Source: Caldifarciminota bacterium (GTDB lineage Bacteria > Hydrothermota > Hydrothermia > Hydrothermales > JAJRUZ01). Taken from it: a stretch of 46,890 bases of DNA. The notes below the pieces were generated by a model, which was not told the origin of the DNA, ran no database searches, and saw only the letters and a list, made by a program, of their open reading frames with translations. Positions 29,442 through 38,582 of this stretch are shown here, in pieces; position 1 is the stretch's first letter; each line of letters begins with the position of its first letter. The translations under genes were made by a program, and so were the position numbers. The DNA lies in assembly GCA_024277525.1 (NCBI GenBank), contig JAJRUZ010000077.1:1-46890 (forward strand). The letters run 5' to 3'.

Positions 29442-31514
29442 TTGGAAATCGGACTTTTTGAATCCCGCTTATATGCTTATTCACTTTTAAAAAGAACCGA
29501 GCTTATTGAAAAGTTAGAAAAGGGAAGTGAAGATTTATTAAGTAAGGATACAAAAAAAATCATAAGTGATTTTTATAAAGAATTCAATTCACCGGTTGTT
29601 GCTGTTGATATCGAACATCTCAAAGATTATGAGAAATTGTTCGAAATTTATAAAAAGTATAAAAAAGAACTCAAAGGTATATGGAGTGAGCTATGGAATA
29701 TAGTGTTTTTTAAAATAAGTGATAAAATATTTAAGAGGAAAGCAAATTTTGAAACAGGACTTGAAAGTATTTTGAATGTGAAAGAAAATTTTGAATTTAT
29801 TGATTTATCAAGCATAAGTGAAATATTGCACGAAGAAGGAATCTCTCACAACCTCTTTATTGTATTTTTAAGTTTTATCATTTACGAACTGAAAAAGTTT
29901 GGTCTCTTTGAAAAATTGGATGAGAAAGAGAAAGAAATTGCATTGAGATATGTTTCCTGGAATCCGCGTTTAAGTAAAATTCTGAGCATAAAAGAGGAAA
30001 AAAAAGAAGAGATAACACCGAAAAAAAAGGAAGAAATCATAAAATTCTTTAATGATAAATTAAAAGAATTAAAAGATATTGTAAATAAAAAAGAAATAGA
30101 TGAGATTCCGGATATATTAAGCAGAGAATTCACAAAAATTTTAAGATTTTGCGCAATTACGGTTCAGGAGACAAAAAAAACACATAATCTTCAAAATTTT
30201 GATATCTTTCCTGATAATCATATTTATTATTTACTTAAATTTTATAAACTTTACGAGGGACTGAAACCTGATTTAAAAGATATAATTAAAGATTTAACCC
30301 TCATATTTGCGGAAGGATATAAGATTTTTAAAGGAGAAAAGGATGTGTTTTTCAAGAACTTTATAGAAAAGAAAATTTTGGGAATTGATTTAAAAATGGA
30401 AGAATTTTATTCAAAAATGACTCATTTCTTTAATAATGTATTACAAAAAATATTTGATTATAAATTACTCGAGAAAAAAATTCTTTTACATCCTTATGAA
30501 AAAATTTATGAGGATGATAAAAAAGAAAATCATTTCATATACTTTTCTCTTATTCCGAACGGTGCATTTGTGAAATTAAAGGACTTAAAAAGGGTAAAGA
30601 TTAAAATAGAGCATGATAAAAAATTTGAAAACTTTATAAGGAGAAATCAAAAAGTAGTTTCAATTCTGGTTTACGATATAAGGGGTTCAACATTCATGTC
30701 ACTTTCTTTATTTAATGCAAATAAAGAATTGTCAATAAAGAAGAAATTTCAAGAAATGATGAAGAGCATCATAATATCAAACGGAGGTTTTCCTGTTAAG
30801 GAGACCGGAGATGGTGGAATTGCTTTTTTTTCGGAAAATGCCCGTGAGTTATACATGGAAATTTATGAAGAAACCGTAGTAAGCGGGCAGAAAATGCGAT
30901 TTCAAAAAGCATTGTCAGAATTTAAGAAAATAAAACCCTTTAAAAAGGCAGGAGAAAGGGCTTTATTGTGTGCGATTGAGATGCTTGAAAAATCGGAGGA
31001 ATTCATAAGAAAAAATTATCCTGAATACAGGGGTTGGTTTCCTGATGTTCTGGGAAAAGATTCACCTCTAAAAAGTTTATTTCGCCTGGGTATAGGCATT
31101 TTTTCAGGAGAAGAGGGAAGGGATATATTTCTTTCCTTTAATGCTTTCGGTGACTTTGATATTCAGGGTCCTGCATCTAATCTTGCTTCAATTCTTTCGG
31201 AAATAAGATTTCCAGATGTCTCAAGTATCTTAATGGACATAAATACATTTGCAAATCTTCTTTTAAATTCGGAAATTGTTGAGATTGTTCAGGACATTAA
31301 AGAGTATGATATAAAAGATTTGATGTTAATAAAAAAAGAGTTTAAGATTAAAAATAAAAATTTTAAAATTAAAAACTTCGGGTTTCTTGACCTTGAAGAA
31401 GCAAATAAATTAAAAATATTTAAACAGGAAGGGATTAAAAATATAGAATTTGACACCGATTTTATAAAAATTAACGGAAAAAAAGGGGTGCCTGTTTATG
31501 GAGGAAAAAGATAA
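29442..31514 (+). CDS. Class III cyclase-like protein, degenerate site
   Basis: A 690-residue protein. The N-terminal 400 residues are helix-rich, charged and not recognised. The C-terminal part (about 405-630) resembles a class III nucleotidyl cyclase domain: SILVYDIRGSTFMS (first metal Asp), GGFPVKETGDGGIAFF (Lys and second metal Asp), RLGIGIFSGE and FGDFDIQGPASNLASIL. The last motif keeps the Asn, but the Arg four residues on is Ile, so ordinary cAMP synthesis is doubtful unless another subunit supplies it. Start is TTG at 29442; no ATG or GTG lies nearby in frame. It follows pilT by 16 bases and overlaps the GGDEF gene by 17 bases, so it probably belongs to the pilus control group. Confidence 0.7.
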   Translation: MEIGLFESRLYAYSLLKRTELIEKLEKGSEDLLSKDTKKIISDFYKEFNSPVVAVDIEHLKDYEKLFEIYKKYKKELKGIWSELWNIVFFKISDKIFKRKANFETGLESILNVKENFEFIDLSSISEILHEEGISHNLFIVFLSFIIYELKKFGLFEKLDEKEKEIALRYVSWNPRLSKILSIKEEKKEEITPKKKEEIIKFFNDKLKELKDIVNKKEIDEIPDILSREFTKILRFCAITVQETKKTHNLQNFDIFPDNHIYYLLKFYKLYEGLKPDLKDIIKDLTLIFAEGYKIFKGEKDVFFKNFIEKKILGIDLKMEEFYSKMTHFFNNVLQKIFDYKLLEKKILLHPYEKIYEDDKKENHFIYFSLIPNGAFVKLKDLKRVKIKIEHDKKFENFIRRNQKVVSILVYDIRGSTFMSLSLFNANKELSIKKKFQEMMKSIIISNGGFPVKETGDGGIAFFSENARELYMEIYEETVVSGQKMRFQKALSEFKKIKPFKKAGERALLCAIEMLEKSEEFIRKNYPEYRGWFPDVLGKDSPLKSLFRLGIGIFSGEEGRDIFLSFNAFGDFDIQGPASNLASILSEIRFPDVSSILMDINTFANLLLNSEIVEIVQDIKEYDIKDLMLIKKEFKIKNKNFKIKNFGFLDLEEANKLKIFKQEGIKNIEFDTDFIKINGKKGVPVYGGKR

Positions 31515-32451
31515 AATTAAAATTCTGATTCAAAATTTTCCATACATTATAAATTTTTTCTGGGATAGAAACAAAATAAAGGAGATTATAAAAAATTTAA
31601 TATCGGATATAAGGAAGGATTTAGAGATTTTTATATATAAAAAATACAGATCAAAATATATTCTTATTGAATACTTCGGAGACAGAAAGGAGGAATTAAA
31701 AGAAGAGATTGATTATATCAATATACCTTTTAAAGAAGAGCCTTATAATGCGGAACAAATCTTTGATGATATAAAGAATGCTTATATATTTCCTTTTTAC
31801 GGAACAGATGGCACAACGGGGTTTATCGGGGTAAGGGATTTTAAAGGAGAAATTGAGGAAACCGATTCTCTTATTCTTTATCTTATTTCCTTTTTATATG
31901 AAATTTCGGATTTTCAGGAAAAAGTTGAAGAGATTGTTTCAAAGGATGATTTAACAGAGCTCAAGAATTCAAAATTTTTCTTGGTATCTTTAAGAAAGAT
32001 TGTGAGTTTAAAAGAAAACTTACCGGTCACTGTTATTTTCATGGATTTGGATAATTTTAAGGAAATAAATGATGTTCACGGACATTTTGTAGGAGGAAAA
32101 GTGTTGCAGAAAATAGGGGAATTTTTAAAAACCCTTTTTTCTTCTTCTGATTTTTCATTTGCTATTATTTCAAGATACGGGGGAGATGAATTTGCTTTTC
32201 TTTTACCCAAAACCGACCTTGAAGAAGGGGTTATGGTTGCGAATATGGTAAGAGAAAATTTGGAGGAATACGAAATAAAAATTTCGGATACCCTTAAATT
32301 TAAAATAAATGCAAGTTTCGGTGTTGCGAGTTTCCCTGTTTCTACCGATAAACCCGAAAAGCTTCTTGTACTCGCGGATAAGGCACTTTTTGAAGCAAAA
32401 AAAACAGGCAAAAATAAGGTATTTTCCATTCCTCCTCTTGAAAAATTGTGA
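31498..32451 (+). CDS. GGDEF diguanylate cyclase
   Basis: A 317-residue protein. Residues 1-140 form a GAF-like or other sensor region without membrane helices. The GGDEF domain follows (about 150-315): DDLTELKNSKFF, MDLDNFKEINDVHGHFVGG, the intact signature RYGGDEFAFLLP and a C-terminal ASFGVASFP. The inhibitory I-site (RxxD before the signature) is absent, so product feedback is not expected. The enzyme should make c-di-GMP in the cytoplasm. The PilB proteins encoded upstream carry MshEN domains, a known c-di-GMP receptor fold. Start overlaps the cyclase-like gene by 17 bases. Confidence 0.92.
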   Translation: MEEKDKIKILIQNFPYIINFFWDRNKIKEIIKNLISDIRKDLEIFIYKKYRSKYILIEYFGDRKEELKEEIDYINIPFKEEPYNAEQIFDDIKNAYIFPFYGTDGTTGFIGVRDFKGEIEETDSLILYLISFLYEISDFQEKVEEIVSKDDLTELKNSKFFLVSLRKIVSLKENLPVTVIFMDLDNFKEINDVHGHFVGGKVLQKIGEFLKTLFSSSDFSFAIISRYGGDEFAFLLPKTDLEEGVMVANMVRENLEEYEIKISDTLKFKINASFGVASFPVSTDKPEKLLVLADKALFEAKKTGKNKVFSIPPLEKL

Positions 32452-32466
32452 AAAAAGAATTTATAT

Positions 32467-32490
32467 TTAAATGGGTTCAAATCCATTTAA
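32467..32490 (+). promoter_or_regulatory. Hairpin with TTCAAA loop before HU gene
   Basis: TTAAATGG and CCATTTAA form a perfect 8-bp stem around GTTCAAAT, ending 14 bases before the HU ATG. The loop is the consensus tRNA T-loop sequence. No T-tract follows on the plus strand, so it is not a simple terminator. Confidence 0.55.
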
Positions 32491-32504
32491 AAGATTAAAA
32501 AAAA

Positions 32505-32777
32505 ATGACAAAACATCAGATTGTTCAGATAATACACAAGGAGACCGGGTTACCGCGGAAGGATGTGCTATTGATTGTTGAAAAATTTATTGAAATAATG
32601 AAGAGAGCATTGCTTTCAAAAGAAAAAGTGTCCTTAAAGGGATTCGGAATATTTAAGGTTAAATACAGAAAAGCACGTGTCGGTAGGAATCCTGCTACCA
32701 GGGAGAAAGTTCCTATTCCGCCGAGATGGAGGGTAGTATTTGAGCCTTCTCCGAAAATGGAAATACCGGAGGATTAA
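32505..32777 (+). CDS. HU/IHF-family DNA-binding protein
   Basis: A 90-residue nucleoid protein that binds and bends DNA as a dimer. It has the N-terminal helical dimer region (TKHQIVQIIHKETGLPRKDV), the beta saddle signature GFGIFKVKYRKARVGRNPATRE with the Pro used for intercalation in RNPATRE, and a C-terminal helix. HU and IHF subunits cannot be told apart here. Upstream it has only an A-rich stretch and the hairpin at 32467-32490, with no Shine-Dalgarno. Confidence 0.95.
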   Translation: MTKHQIVQIIHKETGLPRKDVLLIVEKFIEIMKRALLSKEKVSLKGFGIFKVKYRKARVGRNPATREKVPIPPRWRVVFEPSPKMEIPED

Positions 32778-32779
32778 AA

Positions 32780-32798
32780 ATGGGGTTCAAATCCCTAT
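32780..32798 (+). promoter_or_regulatory. T-arm-like hairpin after HU gene
   Basis: ATGGGG and CCCTAT pair (six pairs, one G-T) around the loop TTCAAAT, directly after the HU stop and about 30 bases before the next small gene. It repeats the loop of the hairpin in front of HU. Confidence 0.45.
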
Positions 32799-32829
32799 AT
32801 AACATATATTTTACAAGGAGGTAAGAACT

Positions 32830-32922
32830 ATGCCGTGTGGTAGGAAAAGAAAACTTAAAAAAATAAAAAAACATAAACTTAAAAAAAGAAGAAAAAAAAT
32901 GAGACATAAAAAGAAGAGGTGA
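32830..32922 (+). CDS. COX24/AURKAIP1-type small ribosomal protein
   Basis: A 30-residue, extremely basic protein (MPCGRKRKLKKIKKHKLKKR then MRHKKKR at the end). Small-subunit proteins of the COX24/AURKAIP1 type (mS38/bS22-like) have this size, a G(R/K)KRK start and an RHKKK end in several bacterial groups. AAGGAGG lies about eight bases before the ATG, and the stop overlaps the next GTG by four bases, so it is translated. Binding to 16S rRNA near the decoding site is known for relatives and inferred here. Confidence 0.8.
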   Translation: MPCGRKRKLKKIKKHKLKKRRKKMRHKKKR

Positions 32923-33410
32923 AAAAATATATCATTATTTCCGATACTCATATTCCCAGAAGAGCAAAAGAATTGCCTAAGGAGGTTTTAGCGGAAATAG
33001 AAAAAGCGGACGGTATTATTCATGCAGGAGATTTTATATCAGAAGATTTTTACAAATTTTTGGAAAAAAATTTTGAAATTTTTGCTGTCCATGGAAACAT
33101 GGATGAGCCTTCCTTATTTGAAATTTTACCCGAAAAAAGGGTTTTTGAGATAGAAGGAGTCAGAATAGGACTTTATCACGGAACAGGTGCTCCTTTCGGA
33201 CTCGAAAAAAGAGTTTTAAGGAAATTTCGAGATGATGATGTAGGACTTATAATTTTCGGGCATTCTCACAGAACCTTTAATAAAAAAATAGAAAATGTGC
33301 ATCTTTTCAATCCCGGCTCAACATGTGATAGAATTTTTTCTTTTGTAAATACATTCGGAATATTAGAGATAGAAAAGAAAGAGTTTTCTCTGAAAATAGT
33401 AAAAATTTGA
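32919..33410 (+). CDS. YfcE/MJ0936-type metallophosphoesterase
   Basis: A 163-residue calcineurin-like phosphodiesterase. Metal-binding motifs are complete: SDTHIP, HAGDF, VHGNMDEP (usually GNCD), YHGTGAPFG and GHSHRTF, with the closing NPGST. Relatives hydrolyse model phosphodiesters, and the natural substrate is unknown. Start is GTG overlapping the small ribosomal gene by four bases. priA follows after six bases. Confidence 0.92.
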   Translation: MKKYIIISDTHIPRRAKELPKEVLAEIEKADGIIHAGDFISEDFYKFLEKNFEIFAVHGNMDEPSLFEILPEKRVFEIEGVRIGLYHGTGAPFGLEKRVLRKFRDDDVGLIIFGHSHRTFNKKIENVHLFNPGSTCDRIFSFVNTFGILEIEKKEFSLKIVKI

Positions 33411-33416
33411 TATTCA

Positions 33417-35537
33417 ATGAGATTCTATGATTTCCTTGTATCAGGTATCCCGATTCCCCTTACTTACAAAAGTAAAAGAGAACTAAATAAAGGAGATATT
33501 TATCTTTTAAGAGTTTCCGGTAAAAAAAGAATAGGAATTCTATTTAATGAAAGTAAATACCTGAACAAAAAAAAGAAGGACATTTTGGAAGTTGAAGAAT
33601 CGGATTATATGGGATTTACCTTTCCGGAGAGTTCGCTTAAATTAGTTGAATGGATGAAGGATTATTATAATACCACCTATGATAAAGTCATATCTCTTTT
33701 TTTACCATCCTCAATAACATATATAGAAAAGACATATTTTGTAATCAAGCAAAAAAGAGAAGATATTAAAGATAAAGAAAAAGAAATTTTTGAATACATA
33801 AAGAAAAGAAAAAAAGTTTCCCTTAAAAGCTTAATAATAAAATTCGGGGCATCTGTGAGAAAGATAATTTTGAATCTTGAAGAAAAGAAAATAATCGAAA
33901 GAAGATATTTCATTAAAAGGAGTATCAAAAACAGGGTTTTTATGCCGGAGATGATGAATTTAAAAATTCCTGAGAGACCGACCGAAAAGCAAAGGGAAAT
34001 AATTCAGGCTTTTTTTAAAAATTACAAAAAGAACAAAATTTTTTTAATTCACGGTGTCACGGGAAGCGGTAAAACATTTATTTATCGGGAGATTTCAAAA
34101 AAAATTTTAAATGAAGGTAAAAAGGTTCTTATTCTTGTTCCCGAAATATCCCTTATTCCTCAGATTGCTCCTTATTTTAAGTTTGAGGAATACAAACTTT
34201 TTATCTGGGGTTTTATATTAAATGCAGATGAGAAATGGAATGTTATTGAGAATACATTGAAAGATGAACCATGTATAGTAATAGGACCCAGGTCTGCTGT
34301 TTTTATCCCTTTTAAAAATCTGGGTCTGATTGTAATTGACGAGGAACAGGAAGATAGTTATAAAGAGAAGGAAAGGGAGCCTTTTTATCATATAAGGGAT
34401 ATAGTGATGAAAAGAATAGAGATAGAGAATGTGCCTTTAATAGCCGGTAGTGCAACTCCTTCACTTGAGATTTATAAAGATTCAAAGGAAAGGGGAATTT
34501 ATTTTTATATTCCGGAAAAAATAAAAGGTTATGAAAACCCTGAGATACAAGTGATTTCCCTTCAAAATGAACCGGGTAGATTTTATTTAACAAGTGAACT
34601 TCTTGAGAGTCTTGAAGAGGCATTTAAGAAAAATAAAAAAGCAATTTTATTTTTAAATAGAAGAGGATTTGCACATTTTCTTCAATGTAGGAATTGTGGT
34701 TTTGTTCCTGTATGTATCAACTGTTCAATTTCTCTTACTTATTATAAGAAAAAAAACATTCTTTTATGTCATTACTGCGGATGGAAGGAGGAACCCCCTG
34801 ATTTGTGTCCTAAGTGTAAATCCTTTGATATAAAAATTTCTTCTTACGGAACAGAAAAAATTGAGGAAGAACTTTCGGGATTATTCCCGGACAAAAAAAT
34901 AGCAAGAATGGATAGGGAGGCAATTTCAGGAAGAAAAAAAGTTTTTGAAGTTTTTGAGAAATTTATGAAAGGAGAAATTGATATATTAATAGGTACGCAG
35001 ATGGTTGTTAAGGGGCTGGATAACCCTCTTGTGGGTCTTGCCTGTGTTTTATATGCGGATCAGGATATAAATTTCCCTGACTTCAGGGCAAGAGAAAAGA
35101 TGTTTTCAAGGCTTATTCAAGTAGCAGGAAGGGTAAGGAAGAAGGGTAAAACAATTGTTCAGACATTTAATCCTGATGATTTTATTTTTGAAAAAATTAA
35201 AAAATTTGATATAAGGGGATTTTATGAAGGGGAACTCAAGGAGAGAAAAAAGAATAATTATCCTCCTTTTTCGAGTCTTACTCTTATCGAGGTAAATACG
35301 AAGATAAAAGAGGATGGGGAAGAAATCCTTTTTTTTGTGAAAAAGAAGATAGAGGAGAGTACCAAAAAAGTGGAGATTTTGGGACCGGCACTTGCACCGA
35401 TTGAAAAAATTAAAGGTTTTTACAGAACAAGACTTTTATTGAGGTCCTCTGTGAGGGATGAAATAAAAAAAGTGCTTTCCGGTTTACCCGAAAATATAAA
35501 ATTAAAAATAGATTTTAATCCTTATGACTTTTTGTGA
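33417..35537 (+). CDS. priA: Primosomal helicase PriA
   Basis: A 706-residue 3'-5' helicase that restarts stalled replication forks. It has an N-terminal 3'-end-binding and winged-helix region (1-185), Walker A GVTGSGKT (213-220), a Walker B box DEEQEDSYK, and a zinc domain inserted between helicase lobes (CRNCGFVPVCINC, CHYCG, CPKC, eight Cys in all). Motifs V/VI read GTQMVVKGLD and RLIQVAGRVRKKG. In most PriA proteins the box is DEEH; here the His is Gln. The rest looks intact and the length is usual. It is the last gene of the plus-strand run and converges on the TPR genes. Confidence 0.96.
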   Translation: MRFYDFLVSGIPIPLTYKSKRELNKGDIYLLRVSGKKRIGILFNESKYLNKKKKDILEVEESDYMGFTFPESSLKLVEWMKDYYNTTYDKVISLFLPSSITYIEKTYFVIKQKREDIKDKEKEIFEYIKKRKKVSLKSLIIKFGASVRKIILNLEEKKIIERRYFIKRSIKNRVFMPEMMNLKIPERPTEKQREIIQAFFKNYKKNKIFLIHGVTGSGKTFIYREISKKILNEGKKVLILVPEISLIPQIAPYFKFEEYKLFIWGFILNADEKWNVIENTLKDEPCIVIGPRSAVFIPFKNLGLIVIDEEQEDSYKEKEREPFYHIRDIVMKRIEIENVPLIAGSATPSLEIYKDSKERGIYFYIPEKIKGYENPEIQVISLQNEPGRFYLTSELLESLEEAFKKNKKAILFLNRRGFAHFLQCRNCGFVPVCINCSISLTYYKKKNILLCHYCGWKEEPPDLCPKCKSFDIKISSYGTEKIEEELSGLFPDKKIARMDREAISGRKKVFEVFEKFMKGEIDILIGTQMVVKGLDNPLVGLACVLYADQDINFPDFRAREKMFSRLIQVAGRVRKKGKTIVQTFNPDDFIFEKIKKFDIRGFYEGELKERKKNNYPPFSSLTLIEVNTKIKEDGEEILFFVKKKIEESTKKVEILGPALAPIEKIKGFYRTRLLLRSSVRDEIKKVLSGLPENIKLKIDFNPYDFL

Positions 35538-35542
35538 AAATC

Positions 35543-35559
35543 ATTTCAAAAGTTGAAAT
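35543..35559. terminator. Possible shared hairpin between convergent genes
   Basis: ATTTCAA-AAG-TTGAAAT is a perfect 7-bp stem with a 3-base loop in the 8-base gap and tail between priA and the convergent TPR gene. It is AT-only except for one pair. A seven-T run lies 12 bases further on the plus strand. A weak bidirectional terminator is possible. Confidence 0.3.
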
Positions 35560-37192
35560 AATTGAATGAGTATTTTTTTAAATTCTCAATTTCTCTCAAA
35601 AAAGGAACCAATCCCATTATCTTTGAAAGTTTTATGGCTTTGGTGAGGTCTTTTTTGAATTCTTTTCCTTTTCCGAAGGCAATCAAAGAAGAAAAATACA
35701 GAATTGAGGGATAAAATAATTTCAATCTATTTTTATAAACAATATTTTTCATTTTCAAAATACATTTTTCGGCTTTATCATATTTTTGCATTTTTAAATA
35801 ATAATGCAATTCACACTCATAAAGGTAATAAAGTGTTTCAGGATTGTTAATTTTTTTACACATTGTCCTTATATCCTTTATGTGGTTGATATATTCCTTA
35901 TTCTTTATATCCATTTTTATTAAACATTTTACAATGCCTGATTTTGATTGTGCTATTAAAACTGTTGAATTTATAGAGGTTGAAATCTTAAATGATTCTT
36001 TATAAAGTTTTAAAGCTTTATTGATTTTTCCCTGCTGAAAAAAATAATCACCCTTTACGAGGAGAATCTGGACTAAGGTGTTCCAATTTTGCATCTTCTT
36101 TGAAATTTCCTCAATTTCTTCCAATTTTTCTATGTCGATTTTTTTGCCTGTTAGGAGGGATATTTTTGTTATAAATACTAAAACTTCCATAATGCCATCT
36201 ATACTGTTTAGATTTTCGTATAGACGAAGCCCCCTTTTATAATATTTCAGTGCTTTTTTGAGTGCTCCCGAAAGATAATAAAGGTATGCTATATTTGTTA
36301 ATACAATTGCATAGCCCCATAAATCTTTTATTTCTTTTTTTAAAAATCCTGCGGATTCAAAATACTTTATAGCTTTTCCGTAATTTCCTTTCAGGTTGTA
36401 GATTATTCCTATGTTATGTATTGCTCTTGACATGCCTCTTTTATTTCCCATTTTCTTTTCTATTTCAAGGCTTTTATAAAAAAGCTTTAATGCTTCATTA
36501 TATTTTTCTTGATGTAATTTAACTCCTCCTAAATTATTATAAAGAAAAGCCAGTGCATATTTGTTTTGTATTTTTGTAGCTATCCGCAGACATTCGTAAT
36601 ATATTTCAAGGGCTTTTTTGTATTTTCCTTTGTAAAAGTAAACTCCTGCAATTGCGTTTAAAACATTCAAAAACGAAACTTTATTTCCTGAATTTTTTAA
36701 TATTTTTAAACTCTTATAATACCAGTGTAAAGCATTTTTATAATCTCCTATTCTGTAAAAGTAGGTTCCCATTATTTTATATCCTTCGGCTATAATTTCG
36801 TAAGATCCAATGTTCTTTTTAATTTTCTTTAAGTTCTTAATAATATATTCAGAAATTTTTTTGGATTTAGTAAATTCGCCCTTTCTTATAAAAAGAAGAC
36901 TTTTCAGGGTTAATATTTTTACTTTTTCCGACAGCAGATTCTCTTTCTCTGCAATTTTTAAAGCTTTATTTACATAATTTAAGGACTCTTTAAGTCTACC
37001 CCTCATTTCCTCAACTTGAGCGCATTTATATAGACTTTGTGATTTTATAAGAGGTCTTTGAGATATTTCCCTCATTTTTTTAAAATCCTTTATAGATTTT
37101 TCGAATTCACCTACGAGCATATATACTTCTCCTCTTCCTTTCAGTGCTTTAATATAAAGTATTTTTTTATCTTCAAATTTTGACTTTCTCAT
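35546..37192 (-). CDS. TPR-repeat protein, distal copy
   Basis: A 548-residue protein made almost wholly of tetratricopeptide helices (recurrent YxxKGxYxxALxxYYxxLxI patterns from about residue 20 to 400), then a more divergent helical tail. No enzyme domain or membrane segment. The beginning (KKILYIKALKGRGEVYMLVGEFEKSIKDF) is like that of the adjacent TPR gene, so the two are tandem duplicates. The 20-base overlap with the upstream gene implies coupled translation. It is likely a protein-interaction module serving the cyclase-ATPase encoded upstream. Confidence 0.88.
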   Translation of the reverse strand: MRKSKFEDKKILYIKALKGRGEVYMLVGEFEKSIKDFKKMREISQRPLIKSQSLYKCAQVEEMRGRLKESLNYVNKALKIAEKENLLSEKVKILTLKSLLFIRKGEFTKSKKISEYIIKNLKKIKKNIGSYEIIAEGYKIMGTYFYRIGDYKNALHWYYKSLKILKNSGNKVSFLNVLNAIAGVYFYKGKYKKALEIYYECLRIATKIQNKYALAFLYNNLGGVKLHQEKYNEALKLFYKSLEIEKKMGNKRGMSRAIHNIGIIYNLKGNYGKAIKYFESAGFLKKEIKDLWGYAIVLTNIAYLYYLSGALKKALKYYKRGLRLYENLNSIDGIMEVLVFITKISLLTGKKIDIEKLEEIEEISKKMQNWNTLVQILLVKGDYFFQQGKINKALKLYKESFKISTSINSTVLIAQSKSGIVKCLIKMDIKNKEYINHIKDIRTMCKKINNPETLYYLYECELHYYLKMQKYDKAEKCILKMKNIVYKNRLKLFYPSILYFSSLIAFGKGKEFKKDLTKAIKLSKIMGLVPFLREIENLKKYSFNYFNF

Positions 37193-38558
37193 AATTACTT
37201 ATTTGTTCTAAATATAATTTTGCTCCGGCTTTTTTAAATATTCTTCTTGCTGTTTTTAAACATCTGTCACCTTCCTTTTCTTTATTGAGTTTCAAATAAA
37301 TCTTACCGAGTTCAAAAAGAGACTTCGCGTATTCCAGATTCATCTGATATTTTTTTGCGAGAAAAATTGATTTTTTAAGATATAAGATTGCTTGATTATA
37401 TTTATTAACTTCTAACAGTATTCTACCCAGAACTCCTAAGGCAATTATTATTTCCTTTCTGTCTTGTGCCTCCTTTGCAGAAATAAGAGCATTTTTTGCT
37501 GATTCAAGAGCTTTTTCATAATTCTTTAATGTGGTATATAATTCTGCCACACCAGAATAGACCATAGAAATAATTACTTTATCTTTTATTTTAATTGACA
37601 TTTCTTCAGCTCTTTTAAAGCAACCCTTTGCCCTTTCATATTCATCCAATTCTAAATAGACTTTACCAATGTTATTATAAGTAGAAGCAATTCCCTGTTT
37701 ATATCCGATCTTTTCCGATATTTCCAAACATTTGCAAAAACATCTTAATGCTTTATTTAATTCTCCCTTTTTAAAATAAATTTCTCCTATATTATGAAAT
37801 ATTATACAAATTCCCAATTTATATTCTATTTCTTGAAGTATTTTAAGACATTTTTTATAATATTTAAGTGCCTTTTCTATTTCTCCTCTGTTATAATATA
37901 CTATCCCAACATTGTTAGATGCCTGAACAATTGCAAGTTTGTACCCGATTTCTTCATATATTTTTAAACATTTCTGCCAGTACTTCAATGCTTTATCTAA
38001 TTTACCTTTTTGACGGTATATTATTCCTATATTTTGAAACGCCATGGCAATCCCTTTCTTATCCTCCGTTTCTTCATACATTTTTAAATATTTTCGAAAA
38101 TATTTTAACGCATTATCTAATTCGCCTTTACTCCAAAATACCCCTCCGAGAGTGCTATAAATAGCCCTTATGCCTGCTTTGTTCTTTATTTTTTTGTAAA
38201 TTAGAAGTGCCTCTTTACAATATTTTAAAGCCATGTCATATTCACCCTTATGCCGATATACAATTCCGAGTTTTCTTAAACCATCTGCATAGACTGGTGA
38301 GAATTTATATTTTTTTATCTTATTAAGTGCTTTTTTTATAACTGTCTTAGCTTCTTCATATTCATTTTTACCCTCACATAAAAAATATCCGTAATCTATA
38401 AGTATTTCGGATAAAATATGAGGATTTGAATGAAAATTTTTTTTGCAATATGAAATCAAATTCTCATAGTCATTTGTTACCCTCTGATATTTACCTATCA
38501 AAAAATAAACTTCAGCCCTTCCCTTTAATGCCCTTACATAAAGCATCTTCTTATCCAT
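37173..38558 (-). CDS. TPR-repeat protein, proximal copy
   Basis: A 461-residue protein with about ten TPR units (for example YRHKGEYDMALKYCKEAL, FWSKGELDNALKYFRKYL, YRQKGKLDKALKYWQKCL). It starts with KKMLYVRALKGRAEVYFLIG, a phrase that in related single-chain proteins sits directly after the cyclase-ATPase part. It lies in the same reading frame as that upstream gene, 24 bases beyond its stop, with a second in-frame stop between. I read it as the detached TPR arm of a soluble-cyclase-like protein. Confidence 0.88.
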   Translation of the reverse strand: MDKKMLYVRALKGRAEVYFLIGKYQRVTNDYENLISYCKKNFHSNPHILSEILIDYGYFLCEGKNEYEEAKTVIKKALNKIKKYKFSPVYADGLRKLGIVYRHKGEYDMALKYCKEALLIYKKIKNKAGIRAIYSTLGGVFWSKGELDNALKYFRKYLKMYEETEDKKGIAMAFQNIGIIYRQKGKLDKALKYWQKCLKIYEEIGYKLAIVQASNNVGIVYYNRGEIEKALKYYKKCLKILQEIEYKLGICIIFHNIGEIYFKKGELNKALRCFCKCLEISEKIGYKQGIASTYNNIGKVYLELDEYERAKGCFKRAEEMSIKIKDKVIISMVYSGVAELYTTLKNYEKALESAKNALISAKEAQDRKEIIIALGVLGRILLEVNKYNQAILYLKKSIFLAKKYQMNLEYAKSLFELGKIYLKLNKEKEGDRCLKTARRIFKKAGAKLYLEQISNYEKVKI

Positions 38559-38582
38559 TTTATTGAATTCCAGTTATATAAA

